Source of the DNA: an uncultured Clostridia bacterium
Lineage (GTDB): Bacteria; Bacillota; Clostridia; Christensenellales; Borkfalkiaceae
Assembly (NCBI GenBank): GCA_944340905.1
Contig: CALVLT010000002.1
Location: 41,476 to 105,475 of the forward strand
Direction of reading: 5' to 3'
Length of the DNA stretch: 64,000 nucleotides
Part shown: one piece after another, positions 52,727-62,120 of the stretch
How positions within the stretch are numbered: position 1 is the first letter of the stretch
Layout of the letters: the number at the start of each line of letters is the position of its first letter
Made by a program: the position numbers and the translations under genes
The notes under the pieces: model-generated
Told to the model about the DNA's origin: nothing
The model's input: only the letters and a program-made list of their open reading frames with translations
Database searches by the model: none

Positions 52727-54760
52727 TTATTCCCCCTTCCCCAGCGACTGCGGAGTGACGGAGAAGGTGTTGGAGATGCCGTCGCGCGCATAGTCATAGG
52801 GCAGCTTTGCCACCGATTCGAGGGACGCCAGCGCGCCGTGTGAATCCCTGCCGTGCATGGGGTTCGCCCCCGGGGCGAGCGGTTCGCCCGCGCGGCGACC
52901 GTCCGGCGTGTTGCCCGTCTTTTTACCGTACACCACATTGGACGTGATGGTGAGAATGGACATGGTGGGCACCGATTCGCGGTAGGTGGTGTGTGACTTG
53001 ATGAAGTTCATGAACGTCTTGACCAGCCACACGGCGATCTCGTCCGCGCGGTCGTCGTTGTTGCCGTACTTGGGATAGTCCCCCTCGATGCGGAAATCGG
53101 TGACGATGCCGTCTGCACTGCGCACGGGGTACACCTTGGCATATCTGATCGCCGAAAGCGAATCGACGGCGCAGGACAGCCCCGCGATGCCCGTGGCGAA
53201 AAACCGGCGCACCTGAGAATCGTGCAGCGCCATTTCGAGCGCCTCGTAGCAGTACTTGTCGTGCATGTAGTGGATGACGTTGAGCGTGTTCACGTACAGC
53301 CCCGCCAGCCAGCGCATCATCTGTGTGTACTTCGCCCTGACCTCTTCATAATCGAGCGGCCCGTCGCCGAGAATGGGCGAGTATGCGGGGGAAACCTGCA
53401 GGGGCTTTCCGTTCTTATCCTTATCCAGCTCGTCCTTTCCGCCGTTGATGGCGTAGAGCAGGCACTTGGCCAGGTTGGCGCGCGCGCCGAAGAACTGCAT
53501 GTCCTTGCCCACGCGCATGCTCGAGACGCAGCAGGCGATGCAGTAATCGTCCCCCATCTCGGGGCGCATCAGATCGTCGCTCTCATACTGAATGGCGGAC
53601 GTCTTGATGGAGATCTCGGCGCAGAAGGTCTTGAAGTTTTTGGGCAGGCGGCGCGACCAGAGCACCGTGAGGTTGGGCTCGGGCGCGGGGCCGAGGTTGA
53701 CGAGCGTGTGCAGGATGCGGAAACTGTTCTTGGTGACGAGCGTTCTGCCGTCCACCCCCATGCCGCCGATGGATTCCGTGACCCATGTGGGATCGCCGCT
53801 GAACAGTTCATTGTATTCCTTGATGCGCATGAACTTGACGACGCGCAGTTTCATGACGAAGTGGTCGATGAGCTCCTGCGCCTGCAGCTCGGTAAGCGTG
53901 CCCTCGTCCAGATCGCGCTGGATATAGATGTCGAGGAAGGTGGAATTGCGGCCGATGGACATTGCCGCGCCGTTCTGATCCTTGACGGCGGCAAGGTAGC
54001 CGAAGTACAGCCACTGGATGGCCTCCTGCGCGGTCTGCGCGGGGCGGGAGATGTCGAACCCGTACTCCGCCGCCATCTCCTTGAGCCGCCCGAGCGCCTT
54101 GATCTGCTCGGCGATCTCCTCGCGGTCGCGGATCTTGTCGGGCGTCATGTCGCCGTCCAGCAGGAGCTTGTCCTCCTGTTTCTTGCGGATGAGGTAGTCC
54201 ACACCGTACAGCGCGACGCGGCGGTAGTCCCCCACGATGCGCCCGCGGCCGTAGGTATCGGGCAGTCCCGTCAGGATGTGCGCGTGACGGGCAAGGCGCA
54301 TTTCGGGCGTGTACGCATCGAACACGCCGTCGTTGTGCGTCTTGCGGTACTTGGTGAAGATCTCCTTGACGCGCGGCGAAATTTCATAGCCGTACATGTG
54401 GAGCGCCTCTTCCGCCATACGGATCCCCCCGAACGGCTGAAGGGAACGCTTGAAGGGCTTGTCCGTCTGCAGGCCCACGATCTTTTCGAGGTCCTTGTTG
54501 AAATAGCCCGCCTTGTGGGAATTGACGCGGGAGACAATCTCAGTATCGGCGTCGTATACGCCGCCCCGCTCACGCTCCGCCTTGGAAAGCTCCAGCACCT
54601 GTTCCCAGAGCTGTTTGGTCGCCTCCGTGGCGGGCGCTAAGAAAGAGGAATCCCCTTCATAGGGCGTATAATTGCGCTGAATGAAATCGCGCACGTCCAC
54701 TTCGTCATTGCTCCATTTGCCGCGTTCAAAGCCGCGCCATGCCTGTTCAAAATCCATCAT
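52727..54760 (-). CDS. pflB: Pyruvate formate-lyase core, lacking the glycyl radical domain
   Basis: 677 residues instead of about 755. The PFL barrel is complete, with the active-site Cys pair in [13 protein letters not shown] and GREP-like end [27 protein letters not shown]...[13 protein letters not shown]. It stops just before the linker to the glycyl radical, which is instead encoded at 51829-52065. Cleaves pyruvate with CoA to acetyl-CoA and formate in fermentation. The ATG at 54760 has GGAG 6 nt upstream. Operon order pflA, thioredoxin-like, pflB; a ZTP-type riboswitch precedes pflA. Confidence 0.93.
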   Translation of the reverse strand: MMDFEQAWRGFERGKWSNDEVDVRDFIQRNYTPYEGDSSFLAPATEATKQLWEQVLELSKAERERGGVYDADTEIVSRVNSHKAGYFNKDLEKIVGLQTDKPFKRSLQPFGGIRMAEEALHMYGYEISPRVKEIFTKYRKTHNDGVFDAYTPEMRLARHAHILTGLPDTYGRGRIVGDYRRVALYGVDYLIRKKQEDKLLLDGDMTPDKIRDREEIAEQIKALGRLKEMAAEYGFDISRPAQTAQEAIQWLYFGYLAAVKDQNGAAMSIGRNSTFLDIYIQRDLDEGTLTELQAQELIDHFVMKLRVVKFMRIKEYNELFSGDPTWVTESIGGMGVDGRTLVTKNSFRILHTLVNLGPAPEPNLTVLWSRRLPKNFKTFCAEISIKTSAIQYESDDLMRPEMGDDYCIACCVSSMRVGKDMQFFGARANLAKCLLYAINGGKDELDKDKNGKPLQVSPAYSPILGDGPLDYEEVRAKYTQMMRWLAGLYVNTLNVIHYMHDKYCYEALEMALHDSQVRRFFATGIAGLSCAVDSLSAIRYAKVYPVRSADGIVTDFRIEGDYPKYGNNDDRADEIAVWLVKTFMNFIKSHTTYRESVPTMSILTITSNVVYGKKTGNTPDGRRAGEPLAPGANPMHGRDSHGALASLESVAKLPYDYARDGISNTFSVTPQSLGKGE

Positions 54761-54800
54761 TTGATTCTCCAAAGTATATTTTGCCGTGAAACGATCCGCA

Positions 54801-55073
54801 TTATTCGCCGAGCCTGGCGTCCAGCCACAGCTCTAAAATTTCTTCGGGCTGATAGCCCGTGCAGCGGGCGATCTCCTGCCCGTCTTTCATGACGATGAGC
54901 GTGGGAACGCGGTCGATGCGCAGCTCCTGCACGCGCGCGGCGCTGTTTTCGTCCGCCTCGAGGTGCTCGACAGGAATGCCGCGCTGCGCCGCAAGGCGGC
55001 TGACGACGGGCATCAGCGTCAGGCAGTTGGCGCACCCCTCCCCGCTCACTTCCAGAAGAGAAAATTTTGCCAT
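54801..55073 (-). CDS. Thioredoxin-like protein
   Basis: 90 residues with the redox motif CANC ([15 protein letters not shown]), cis-Pro loop [14 protein letters not shown] and a thioredoxin-fold length. It lies between pflA and pflB and its start overlaps the pflA stop (second ATG of TCATGATGG, GGGAGG 5 nt upstream). It may keep the Cys pair or the activase reduced; that role is inferred from position only. Confidence 0.86.
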   Translation of the reverse strand: MAKFSLLEVSGEGCANCLTLMPVVSRLAAQRGIPVEHLEADENSAARVQELRIDRVPTLIVMKDGQEIARCTGYQPEEILELWLDARLGE

Positions 55074-55804
55074 CATGACCTCCCGTATCTGCCCGCGCGC
55101 AGGATGCGCTTGGCGTTCTCCACCCGCTCGGGCGAAGGCGGGGCAACGCCCTCTAAGGGATAGGAGACGCCGAGCTTGCGGTATTTCGCCACCCCCATCG
55201 TGTGATAGGGGAGCACCTCCACCCTGTCCACATTGTTCAGACCATCGAGGAAGGCGCGCAATTTTCCGAGCGCGCCGTCGTCGTCCGTCAGCCCGGGAAC
55301 GAGCACATGGCGCACCCACATGCGCACGCCGCGCTCGCTCAGAAAGTTTGCAAATGCCAGAACGGGCGCGTTGTTCCTGCCCGTGATGAATTTGTGCGCG
55401 GTATCGTCGATGTGCTTGATGTCGAGCAGCACCAGATCGGTGCGCTGCGCGAGCCGCACGTAGCGTTCGTCCCCTTCCGAAAAACAGATGCCCGACGTAT
55501 CGAGGCAGGTGTGCACGCCCTTCTGTTTGAGAACGGAAAAGAGTTCCAGCACAAAATCGAGTTGCAAGAGGGGTTCGCCGCCCGACACGGTCACGCCGCC
55601 GTTGCCGGCAAAGTAACTTTTATATTTGAGAACTTCGCGCGCGACCTCATCGGCGCGCATCTCTTTTCCGCCGTCCGCATTCCAGGTATCGGGATTGTGG
55701 CAGTATCTGCAGCGCATGGGGCAACCCTGCATGAACACCACAAAGCGGATCCCGGGGCCGTCCACCGTGCCGAACGATTCATAGGAATGTATCCTTCCGA
55801 CCAT
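55073..55804 (-). CDS. pflA: Pyruvate formate-lyase activating enzyme
   Basis: Radical-SAM enzyme that puts the glycyl radical on PFL. 243 residues, full length: GTVDGPGIRFVVFMQGCPMRCRYCHNPDTW contains the CxxxCxxC cluster motif, GGVTVSGGEPLLQ follows, and LDIKHID is the family's later motif. Its substrate here should be the separate GrcA-like protein. GGAGGG 6 nt before the ATG. First gene after the riboswitch. Confidence 0.95.
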   Translation of the reverse strand: MVGRIHSYESFGTVDGPGIRFVVFMQGCPMRCRYCHNPDTWNADGGKEMRADEVAREVLKYKSYFAGNGGVTVSGGEPLLQLDFVLELFSVLKQKGVHTCLDTSGICFSEGDERYVRLAQRTDLVLLDIKHIDDTAHKFITGRNNAPVLAFANFLSERGVRMWVRHVLVPGLTDDDGALGKLRAFLDGLNNVDRVEVLPYHTMGVAKYRKLGVSYPLEGVAPPSPERVENAKRILRAGRYGRS

Positions 55805-55825
55805 GTTCCGCCCTCCGAAAAAGGT

Positions 55826-55945
55826 TCAAAAAGGGCAATCTTTATCGACCGATAAAAATTGCCCAGACGAACGGCGCCTTCCCCTTCTGCGGCTTCACGC
55901 GGTGCTCCGCCTTTCTTCGTCAGTCACCGCAGAGGTTTCAACTGC
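55826..55945 (-). promoter_or_regulatory. ZTP (pfl-motif) riboswitch, probable, for the pfl operon
   Basis: The leader has the pfl-motif elements: GGTGACTG early, CACCGCG in the middle, and CCGTTCGTCTGGGCA at the end, where CUGGGC (55866-55861) pairs into a terminator GGGCAAT.../...ATTGCCC (55833-55864) with T5. ZTP riboswitches often precede pfl and folate-linked genes; binding would free the terminator arm and permit expression. Assignment by motif and context; not computed. Confidence 0.72.
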
Positions 55946-55949
55946 CCAT

Positions 55950-55978
55950 ATCATACCACAGCATGCGTGCTTTGTCAA
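55950..55978 (-). promoter_or_regulatory. Sigma-A promoter of the pfl operon
   Basis: TTGACA (55978-55973), 17-nt spacer, TATGAT (55955-55950). Confidence 0.85.
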
Positions 55979-56103
55979 GGAATTGCAATGCAAATCTTGT
56001 AAAAAAATTTTTATAAAATACTAAATATTGTGTTTTACATTATTCCGACACACAAAATATGGAGAAATTTGAAAAATCAAGCCATCCAGACGAACGCCCC
56101 CGT

Positions 56104-56409
56104 TCAATGCAGCTGCGTCAATAGTCTGATATCAAACGGAATTCGCAGAAAGTCATCATATTTTATCCACAAGACATATCCGGCCTTTTTGTTTTCCTGC
56201 GGGGGTCGTTTCAGCCAGACGACAAGCTGTCCCGGAAGCAATCCGTTTGCATGTGCAAAAAGGTAATTCCAAAATGTCGGCCTTGCGTAGCAGAGCCTTT
56301 CTATCTCCCGGCGTTCGATGACGATATTCCCCTTTCGTTTTTTCAAAACGATCCTGTCCGAATAAAAAATCGCCTTTTTACATTCGAAATATTCGTCGAT
56401 ATACCCCAT
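56104..56409 (-). CDS. Small protein of unknown function
   Basis: 101 residues, soluble, beta-rich start (YIDEYFECKKAIFYSDRIVLKKRKGNIVIERREIERL) that recalls a PH-like domain, ending in DDFLRIPFDIRLLTQLH. AT-richer than its neighbours. The start at 56409 is the most plausible; ribosome site weak (GGGGTG). Function not predicted. Confidence 0.55.
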   Translation of the reverse strand: MGYIDEYFECKKAIFYSDRIVLKKRKGNIVIERREIERLCYARPTFWNYLFAHANGLLPGQLVVWLKRPPQENKKAGYVLWIKYDDFLRIPFDIRLLTQLH

Positions 56410-56506
56410 AATGCACCCCGTAGCCCGCCTTGACCCGCCGACAAATATGCAAAAAATCGCCGCCGCAGGACACATTCTCCCGCGGCGCATTTGTCCTAAA
56501 AATGAT

Positions 56507-57514
56507 TTACTTCAGCAAATCGTCGTAGCGGGCGATGTTGGAAAAGGCGATGGGCGCGCCCTCTTCCAGCGCGTGCACGATCTCTACCGTCCTATCGTTG
56601 AAGGGGGTGGGCACGCCGTATTTTTTGCCGAACGCGCACACCACGCCGTTGATGGCGTCGATCTCGCACTTCTTGCCCGCGCGGATATCCTGCAGCATGC
56701 TGGCGATGAGCGCGGAGTGCTTTTTCATGGCGACGGGAATGAGCGCAAAGGAGATCGCCTTTTTCAGCTTGCCGCGGTAGTCGAACAGCTTGTCGATCTT
56801 GTGGCCCTGCACCGGCTCGATAGTGATATTCGCCGCCTTGGCAACGTCGATGCACTCCTTGATGATGCGCTGCGCCACGCGGCGGGAGGCCTTGTTCTTC
56901 GCCACCTCGCCAAACGTTGCGCCCGTCACCGTGGAAAGCCCCGAAAACGCGCTGTTGATGAGCAATTTGGACCACCTTGCGCCGATGAAGTTTTGCTCCA
57001 CGACGACCGTGCCCATGCATTCAAAGAGCGCCTTGACGTCCGCGAGGTGATTGCCCTTGCCGTATGCCCCCAGCGAGAAGGTGAGCGCGGAGGGATCGGA
57101 CGTGAGTTCGCTCACCCCCTCCCCCTTGAACGTGGCGCCCCACGCGATGGCGCAGCCCAGCGTCCTGTCCGCGCCGATCGCCTCGGCAATGGCGGGCTCG
57201 GGCATGCCGTTCTGGCAGGTGCACAGCGCGCCGTCCTCCTTCAGAAAAGGCTGCAAAAAGGCAATGACGTCCGCGTTTTTTTGTTGCTTTGTCATCAGAA
57301 TGATGATATCGTACTGCCCCGTCAGCTCTTCGGGCAGCAGCGCGCAGACGGGCTGCACGAAGTCCACCGTGCCCGTGACGTGCGCGCCCCGTTCTTTGAG
57401 CGCCGTAACATGCGCGCGGTTGCGGTTGACGAGATCGACCTGCTTTCCCGCCCTTGCAATGTAGGCGCCGAGCACCGTTCCCAGCGCTCCCGCCCCGTAG
57501 ATCATCGTTCTCAT
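56507..57514 (-). CDS. Ketopantoate reductase family protein (PanE/ApbA)
   Basis: 335 residues: N-terminal Rossmann domain (MRTMIYGAGALGTVLGAYIARAG, with the GAGALG nucleotide loop), VDLVNRNRAHV, ILMTKQQ, and the C-terminal helical domain with KLLINSAFSGLSTVTGATFG (catalytic Lys and Asn). Reduces ketopantoate to pantoate in true PanE enzymes; substrate in this branch may differ. Downstream of pheT by 17 nt in the same direction and possibly co-transcribed. Confidence 0.88.
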   Translation of the reverse strand: MRTMIYGAGALGTVLGAYIARAGKQVDLVNRNRAHVTALKERGAHVTGTVDFVQPVCALLPEELTGQYDIIILMTKQQKNADVIAFLQPFLKEDGALCTCQNGMPEPAIAEAIGADRTLGCAIAWGATFKGEGVSELTSDPSALTFSLGAYGKGNHLADVKALFECMGTVVVEQNFIGARWSKLLINSAFSGLSTVTGATFGEVAKNKASRRVAQRIIKECIDVAKAANITIEPVQGHKIDKLFDYRGKLKKAISFALIPVAMKKHSALIASMLQDIRAGKKCEIDAINGVVCAFGKKYGVPTPFNDRTVEIVHALEEGAPIAFSNIARYDDLLK

Positions 57515-57531
57515 GGTTGCTCCTCCTTGTT

Positions 57532-59967
57532 TTATCTGAGCTGTGCGCCCAGTTCCTTATGCAGCGCCCCAACGATGCGGCCGAAGTACTTTTCGCACTG
57601 CTCGGGCGTAAGGGCGCTGTCCCCCTCCGCCGCAAACGTCACGTGGAACGCCATGCTCTTTTTGCCTGCGCCAAGCGCCTTGCCGCGGAACACGTCGAAC
57701 AGCTGCGCACTCTTTGCCGCCTTGCCGCGGAACACGTCGAACAGCTGCGCACTCTTTGCCGCCTTGCACGCCTTCAGGATGCACCCCTCGAGCTGTGCGC
57801 AGGTGACTTCCTCGGCGACGACCACGGCGAGATCGCGCACGACGTCGGGATATTTGGGCACGCCATGGTAGGTGATGTCCCTGGCAAACTTTTTGGAGAG
57901 CGCGGCGTAGTCGAGTTCCCCGAGATACGCCCGCTTTTCCAGGGAGAGCTCCTCGGCGACGGCGGGGTGCACTTCGCCCAGCCAGCCGACTTCCCTTTCC
58001 CCCAGCATGACGGCGGCCGCCGCGCCCGGGTGCAGGAAGGGCCGCTGCGTGCGCACGAAGGAGAGGCGCAGATCGAACGCCTCGGCGAGCGCCTCCGCCG
58101 CCCCCTTCAGATCGAAGAAGTCCCCCTCCCCCCACAGGCCGAGGGAGATATGCTTTCTCTCCTCGGGCTGTTCGGTGACGGGCAGCTGCCCCGCGAGATA
58201 AACGTTGGCAAGCTCGAACAATCTGCCCGCATCGTTGCCGCGGCGCACGTTGCGCACGATGTTGGCGAGCATGCTGGGCGCAAGGATGGTGCGCAGAACG
58301 GACAGATCCTCCCCGATGGGGTTGAGGATGCGCACGGCGGCGCGCTCGGGCGCATCGGCGGGAAGACGCAGCGTGTCGAAGTCCTTGGGGGAATAGAAGG
58401 AATAGCTGCACGTCTCCATGTACCCCTCATTTTGCAGAACGCGCCTGCACTTTTCCTCCGCCTTCTGCGCGGGAGTCAGCCCGCCGCGCGTGACCGTTGC
58501 CCGCGCCAGGAAGGTGGGCACGATATGCTCGTAGCCGTAGGAGCGGATGATCTCCTCGGCGAGGTCGGGATAGCCGTCCACGTCCTCCCGCCAGGGGGGT
58601 ACCGTCACGGACATGCCCCCCTCCGAAGGCGTCACGCCGAAGCCGAGGCGGGTGAGAATGGCAGCCATGTCCGCGTGCGGCACCGCAATGCCCAGCACGG
58701 CGTCGATCTGGTCATACCCCGCCCGAACGGTCCTGGGGGCCATGTCCTCCGCATTCACGTCGGCGCGGCAGGCGGTGGGCACGCCGCAACCGAGCTCTTC
58801 CACAAGGTGCAGCGCCCTGTCCATGGCGAACGAGCACGTCCACGCATCCATGCCCTTTTCAAAGCGGGCGGAGGAATCCGAGCGCTGCCCAAGCGCGCGC
58901 GAGGTCTTGCGCACGCAGTCGCGGGCGAACTTTGCCGCCTCGAAGAACACCTCTTTCGTGTCCGCCTTGATCTCGCTGTTCAATCCGCCCATGATGCCCG
59001 CGAGCGCCACGCCCTTTTTCCTGTCGCAGATGAGCAGCGCGTCGGGCGTGAGGGTGAAGGTCTTTTCGTCGAGCGTCGTGATGGTCTCGCCCTGCGCGGC
59101 GCGGCGCACGATGACGGCGTCCCCCTCGAGGTAGTTCCTGTCAAAGGCGTGCATGGGCTGGCCCAGCTCCAAAAGCACAAAGTTGGTGATGTCCACGATG
59201 TCGGACACCGACCGCAGGCCGCACAGCGCCAGGCGGCGGCGCAGCCAGCGCGGCGAGGTGCCGATCTTCACGTCCGCCACGTAGTTGCCCACATAGCGCG
59301 GGCAGAGGGCAGGCTCCTTCACCTCCACCGTGATGTTCACGCCGGTGGGACAGGCGGTGAAGTCGGTGGCGGGCGTCTTCAGCGGTTTTTGCAGAATGGC
59401 TGCCACCTCGCGCGCCATGCCGAACACGCTCTGGCAGTCGGGGCGGTTGGCGGTGACGGCGATGTCGAACAGCCAGTCGTCGATGCCCACGACGGGGCGG
59501 ATATCCGCGCCGAGCGGCGTATCCTCGTCAAGGATGAGAATGCCGTTCACCTCGGCGCCCGCGTAGAAGTCATCGGAAATTCCCAGCTCCTCGCCCGAGC
59601 AGAACATGCCCTCCGAGGTGACGCCGCGCAGTTTGCCCGTTCTGATCTTCTGTACGCCGCCCTCATGCAGGACGGTGGAGTTGTCGAGCGCGACGGGAAC
59701 GACGGCACCCTCATAGACGTTGGTCGCCGCCGTGACGATCTGCCGCGCGCCCAGTGCGCCGCAGTCCACCTGACAGATGGTGAGCCTGTCCGCATCGGGG
59801 TGCTTCTGCGTCTTGGTGATGCGCCCCGTGACGACATTCGTCACATCTTTTCCGAGATAGGTGAGCTCCTCCACCTCGAACCCGCAGGAGAAGAGTTTTT
59901 CTTTGAGTTGTTCGGGCGTGACGTCCACGTCCACATAGTCTTTCAGCCAGCTGAGCGGTAAGATCAT
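57532..59967 (-). CDS. pheT: Phenylalanyl-tRNA synthetase beta subunit
   Basis: 811 residues with the usual domains: B1/EMAP-like tRNA-binding start, B3/B4 editing domain, B5, the catalytic-like core and the C-terminal FDX-ACB anticodon-binding domain. In that last domain the peptide KAAKSAQLFDVFRG occurs twice in a row because of an exact 42-bp tandem duplication (57681-57764). Partner of pheS, 15 nt downstream of it. Confidence 0.96.
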   Translation of the reverse strand: MILPLSWLKDYVDVDVTPEQLKEKLFSCGFEVEELTYLGKDVTNVVTGRITKTQKHPDADRLTICQVDCGALGARQIVTAATNVYEGAVVPVALDNSTVLHEGGVQKIRTGKLRGVTSEGMFCSGEELGISDDFYAGAEVNGILILDEDTPLGADIRPVVGIDDWLFDIAVTANRPDCQSVFGMAREVAAILQKPLKTPATDFTACPTGVNITVEVKEPALCPRYVGNYVADVKIGTSPRWLRRRLALCGLRSVSDIVDITNFVLLELGQPMHAFDRNYLEGDAVIVRRAAQGETITTLDEKTFTLTPDALLICDRKKGVALAGIMGGLNSEIKADTKEVFFEAAKFARDCVRKTSRALGQRSDSSARFEKGMDAWTCSFAMDRALHLVEELGCGVPTACRADVNAEDMAPRTVRAGYDQIDAVLGIAVPHADMAAILTRLGFGVTPSEGGMSVTVPPWREDVDGYPDLAEEIIRSYGYEHIVPTFLARATVTRGGLTPAQKAEEKCRRVLQNEGYMETCSYSFYSPKDFDTLRLPADAPERAAVRILNPIGEDLSVLRTILAPSMLANIVRNVRRGNDAGRLFELANVYLAGQLPVTEQPEERKHISLGLWGEGDFFDLKGAAEALAEAFDLRLSFVRTQRPFLHPGAAAAVMLGEREVGWLGEVHPAVAEELSLEKRAYLGELDYAALSKKFARDITYHGVPKYPDVVRDLAVVVAEEVTCAQLEGCILKACKAAKSAQLFDVFRGKAAKSAQLFDVFRGKALGAGKKSMAFHVTFAAEGDSALTPEQCEKYFGRIVGALHKELGAQLR
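57681..57764. repeat. Exact 42-bp in-frame tandem duplication within pheT
   Basis: Two identical 42-bp units (57681-57722 and 57723-57764) starting TGCCGCGGAACACGTCGAAC. Adds 14 residues to the FDX-ACB domain without changing frame. Perfect identity suggests a recent event. Confidence 0.95.
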
Positions 59968-59982
59968 ACGTCCTGTCCCCCC

Positions 59983-61005
59983 TTAATCCTTGAACTGCCC
60001 GAGAAAACGCACGTCGTTTTCGGTGAGCAGCTTGATATTGTTGATGCCGTACTTGAGCATGGCGATGCGCTCGATGCCCATGCCGAAGGCAAAGCCCGAA
60101 TATTCATCGGGGTCGATGCCGCAGTTCTCGAGCACGCGGCGGTTGACCATGCCCGCGCCGAGCACCTCGATCCAGCCCGTTCCCTTGCACAGCGAGCACC
60201 CCTTTCCGCCGCAGGCGTGGCAGGAGACGTCCACCTCGACGGACGGCTCCGTGAAGGGGAAGTAGGAGGGGCGAAGGCGGGTCTTGCTGCCCTTGCCGAA
60301 GATGACGCGCGCAAATTCATCGAGCATGCCCTGCAGGTCGCACAGCGTGATGTTCTTATCCACGACCAGCCCCTCCATCTGGTGGAACATGGGCGAATGG
60401 GTGGCGTCGTCGTCCGAGCGGAACACCCTGCCCGGGGAGAGCATCTTGATGGGCGGCTTTTTCTGCTCCATCAACCTGATCTGCCCCGCGCTCGTCTGCG
60501 TGCGCAAAAGCAGCCCGTTTGCAAGATAGAAGGTATCCTGCATGTCGCGGGCGGGGTGGTCGGCGGGCGTGTTGAGCGCCGTGAAATTGTAGTAGTCCGT
60601 CTCGATCTCAGGCCCCTCGAACACCTCGAACCCCATGCCCGCGAACACGTCGATGAGCATGTTCTTCACGCGCGTGACGGGGTGCAGCGTGCCCTGCTGC
60701 CTGCGGCGGCCGGGCATGGTGACGTCCACCTGCTCGCTTTGAAGGCGGTCGGAAAGCTCTCTCTCGTGCAGCATCTCTTCAATGACGGCGACGCGCTCCT
60801 CGATCGCGCGGCGCAGTTCGTTGATCTGCGCGCCGAACGCGGGCCGCTCGCTCTCGGGCAGTTCCCTGAGCTTTTTGTAGAGCGCGCCCACTTTGCCCGT
60901 CTTGCCCAGGTACGCCATCTTCGCCTCGTACAGCGCATGGCTGTCGCCGGCGGCGGAGAACTTTTCCGCCGCTTCCTGCAAGATCTCTTCCAATGACTTG
61001 TCCAT
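59983..61005 (-). CDS. pheS: Phenylalanyl-tRNA synthetase alpha subunit
   Basis: 340 residues: N-terminal coiled coil, then class II motifs with [60 protein letters not shown] and [14 protein letters not shown]. Start at 61005 has GGAG 5 nt upstream; the frame's extension to 61302 is repeat sequence. Control by the Phe T-box at 61818-62060 is likely, although repeats separate them by about 800 bp. Confidence 0.96.
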   Translation of the reverse strand: MDKSLEEILQEAAEKFSAAGDSHALYEAKMAYLGKTGKVGALYKKLRELPESERPAFGAQINELRRAIEERVAVIEEMLHERELSDRLQSEQVDVTMPGRRRQQGTLHPVTRVKNMLIDVFAGMGFEVFEGPEIETDYYNFTALNTPADHPARDMQDTFYLANGLLLRTQTSAGQIRLMEQKKPPIKMLSPGRVFRSDDDATHSPMFHQMEGLVVDKNITLCDLQGMLDEFARVIFGKGSKTRLRPSYFPFTEPSVEVDVSCHACGGKGCSLCKGTGWIEVLGAGMVNRRVLENCGIDPDEYSGFAFGMGIERIAMLKYGINNIKLLTENDVRFLGQFKD

Positions 61006-61059
61006 ACCTGCTCCGAAAATATATTTTTGTGTTTTTATATCCGTTTTGCCCCGCCGCGC

Positions 61060-61175
61060 CCCTCGTGCGTTCTCCTGCCCTCCCTGTGCAAGGGAGGGTG
61101 CCGAGCTTGCGAGGCGGGAGGGTTGTTGTGCCTGTCTGCGGCGAGTATTTACAACCCTTTCGTCTGCTGTGCAGA
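61060..61175. repeat. Repeat island 9, proximal part, between pheS and its T-box
   Basis: CCCTCCCTGTGCAAGGGAGGG hairpin, GAGGCGGGAGGGTTGTTGTG, CAACCCTTTCGTCTGC. No gene. Confidence 0.8.
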
Positions 61176-61304
61176 CACCGTCTTGGCGGCGCCAAGGGAA
61201 AGCGCCGCCTGCGGGCACGAAATCGCCGCTGATATGGCGATTTCTCAGTTCGCGCATACGCAGAAGCCCCGCAGGGGCTGTCTGCATAACGTACGCGCTC
61301 ACCC
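61176..61304 (-). ncRNA. Structured RNA-like repeat, family B copy 7
   Basis: Almost identical to 27961-28088. Transcription from the Phe T-box promoter would pass through it in the sense orientation. Confidence 0.55.
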
Positions 61305-61528
61305 TTACACAGGGGAGGCTTGATCGCGTTTTTTTGCCCGTAAGACAATGTATTTGGGGATTCCTCCCTTCGGTTCGGAATGACGTTTGCCAACAGAGGC
61401 TCCCTCTTTGAGGGAGCTGTCTGCGCAGCAGACTGAGGGAGTTCTTACCCCCTTTAACGCCCGCAGGGCTTTAAGGGGGGTGGCGCGCAGCGTCGGGGGG
61501 ATCACTCCTTCCGCCTCGCTCCGCTCGG
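61305..61528. repeat. Repeat island 9, middle part
   Basis: CCCTTACACAGGGGAGGC, CCCGTAAGACAATGTA, GGCTCCCTCTTTGAGGGAGC hairpin with CAGACTGAGGGAG, and the TTAACGCC...TTTAAGGGGGGTG module. Confidence 0.8.
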
Positions 61529-61655
61529 CACCGTCTTGGCGGCACCAAGGTGAAGTGCCGCCTTCGGTCACGGATTTTGCGCTGATAAAGCAAAATCCTT
61601 AGTTCAAAGCGCGCACACAGCGCACCGCGCTGGTGTGCATTACGCGCTTTTCACC
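61529..61655 (-). ncRNA. Structured RNA-like repeat, family B copy 8
   Basis: The most diverged copy: second stem GGATTTTGC / GCAAAATCC against GAAATCGCC / GGCGATTTC in copy 7, both sides changed; third stem GGCGGCAC / GTGCCGCC against GGCGGCGC / GCGCCGCC. First stem GAAAAGCGCGTAATGCAC / GTGTGCGCGC...; linker GAACTAAG. Strong support for selection on base pairing. Confidence 0.55.
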
Positions 61656-61815
61656 CTCCCCGAGGGAGGCTTTTTGCGTTCTCTTGCCCGTAAGACGACG
61701 TATGAGGGGATTCTTCGCTCCGCTCTGAATGACGATTGGCGGGCATGTGCTCTTGCGCGTTGCCGCGTCATTCCGAGGGCGATAGCCCGAAGGAATCCCC
61801 TCGCAGAATGTATGA
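61656..61815. repeat. Repeat island 9, distal part
   Basis: CCTCCCCGAGGGAGG hairpin, CCCGTAAGACGACGTATGAGGGG, and TCATTCCGAGGGCG...GAATCCCCTCGCAGAATGTA modules, reaching to the T-box terminator. Confidence 0.8.
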
Positions 61816-61817
61816 AA

Positions 61818-62060
61818 GCAAAACGCCCTGTTCTCCACGAGGAGAACAGGGCGAAATGACCGCGGTACCACCTGTATTCGCGCGCAGAGGGCGCGCCTTC
61901 ATTGCCCCTTAACGCGGGAAACGGCTGCGCTTGAAGTTCTGTTCGGCACAGCGGCTGGCGGGGGAATACCGCACGTCCCCGCGCAGGGATCTTTCAGCCT
62001 ACGGATCCCACTCTCTGATGCGCGCCGCCGCGTACGTCTCTTCCGCTTCAAAGCCTTTTC
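61818..62060 (-). promoter_or_regulatory. T-box riboswitch, phenylalanine specific
   Basis: T-box core AGGTGGTACCGCGG (61875-61858 region, minus strand), terminator CGCCCTGTTCTCC / GGAGAACAGGGCG (61824-61853) with a short T-run, and GAAC-TTC-A with the specifier TTC (Phe) at 61935-61933. The only fitting target is pheS-pheT, whose start codon lies about 800 bp further on, beyond repeat island 9. Confidence 0.92.
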
Positions 62061-62063
62061 TTC

Positions 62064-62092
62064 ATTATATTCCGCCGCACGCGCCTTGTCAA
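62064..62092 (-). promoter_or_regulatory. Sigma-A promoter of the Phe T-box
   Basis: TTGACA (62092-62087), 17-nt spacer, TATAAT (62069-62064). Confidence 0.9.
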
Positions 62093-62120
62093 ACGATTTT
62101 GCCGAAGTTTTTCGGACAGA

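Noticed and set aside
57454-59961. Long plus-strand open frame opposite pheT
   Set aside because: Antisense shadow of pheT caused by high GC at third positions; no ribosome site or recognisable protein.
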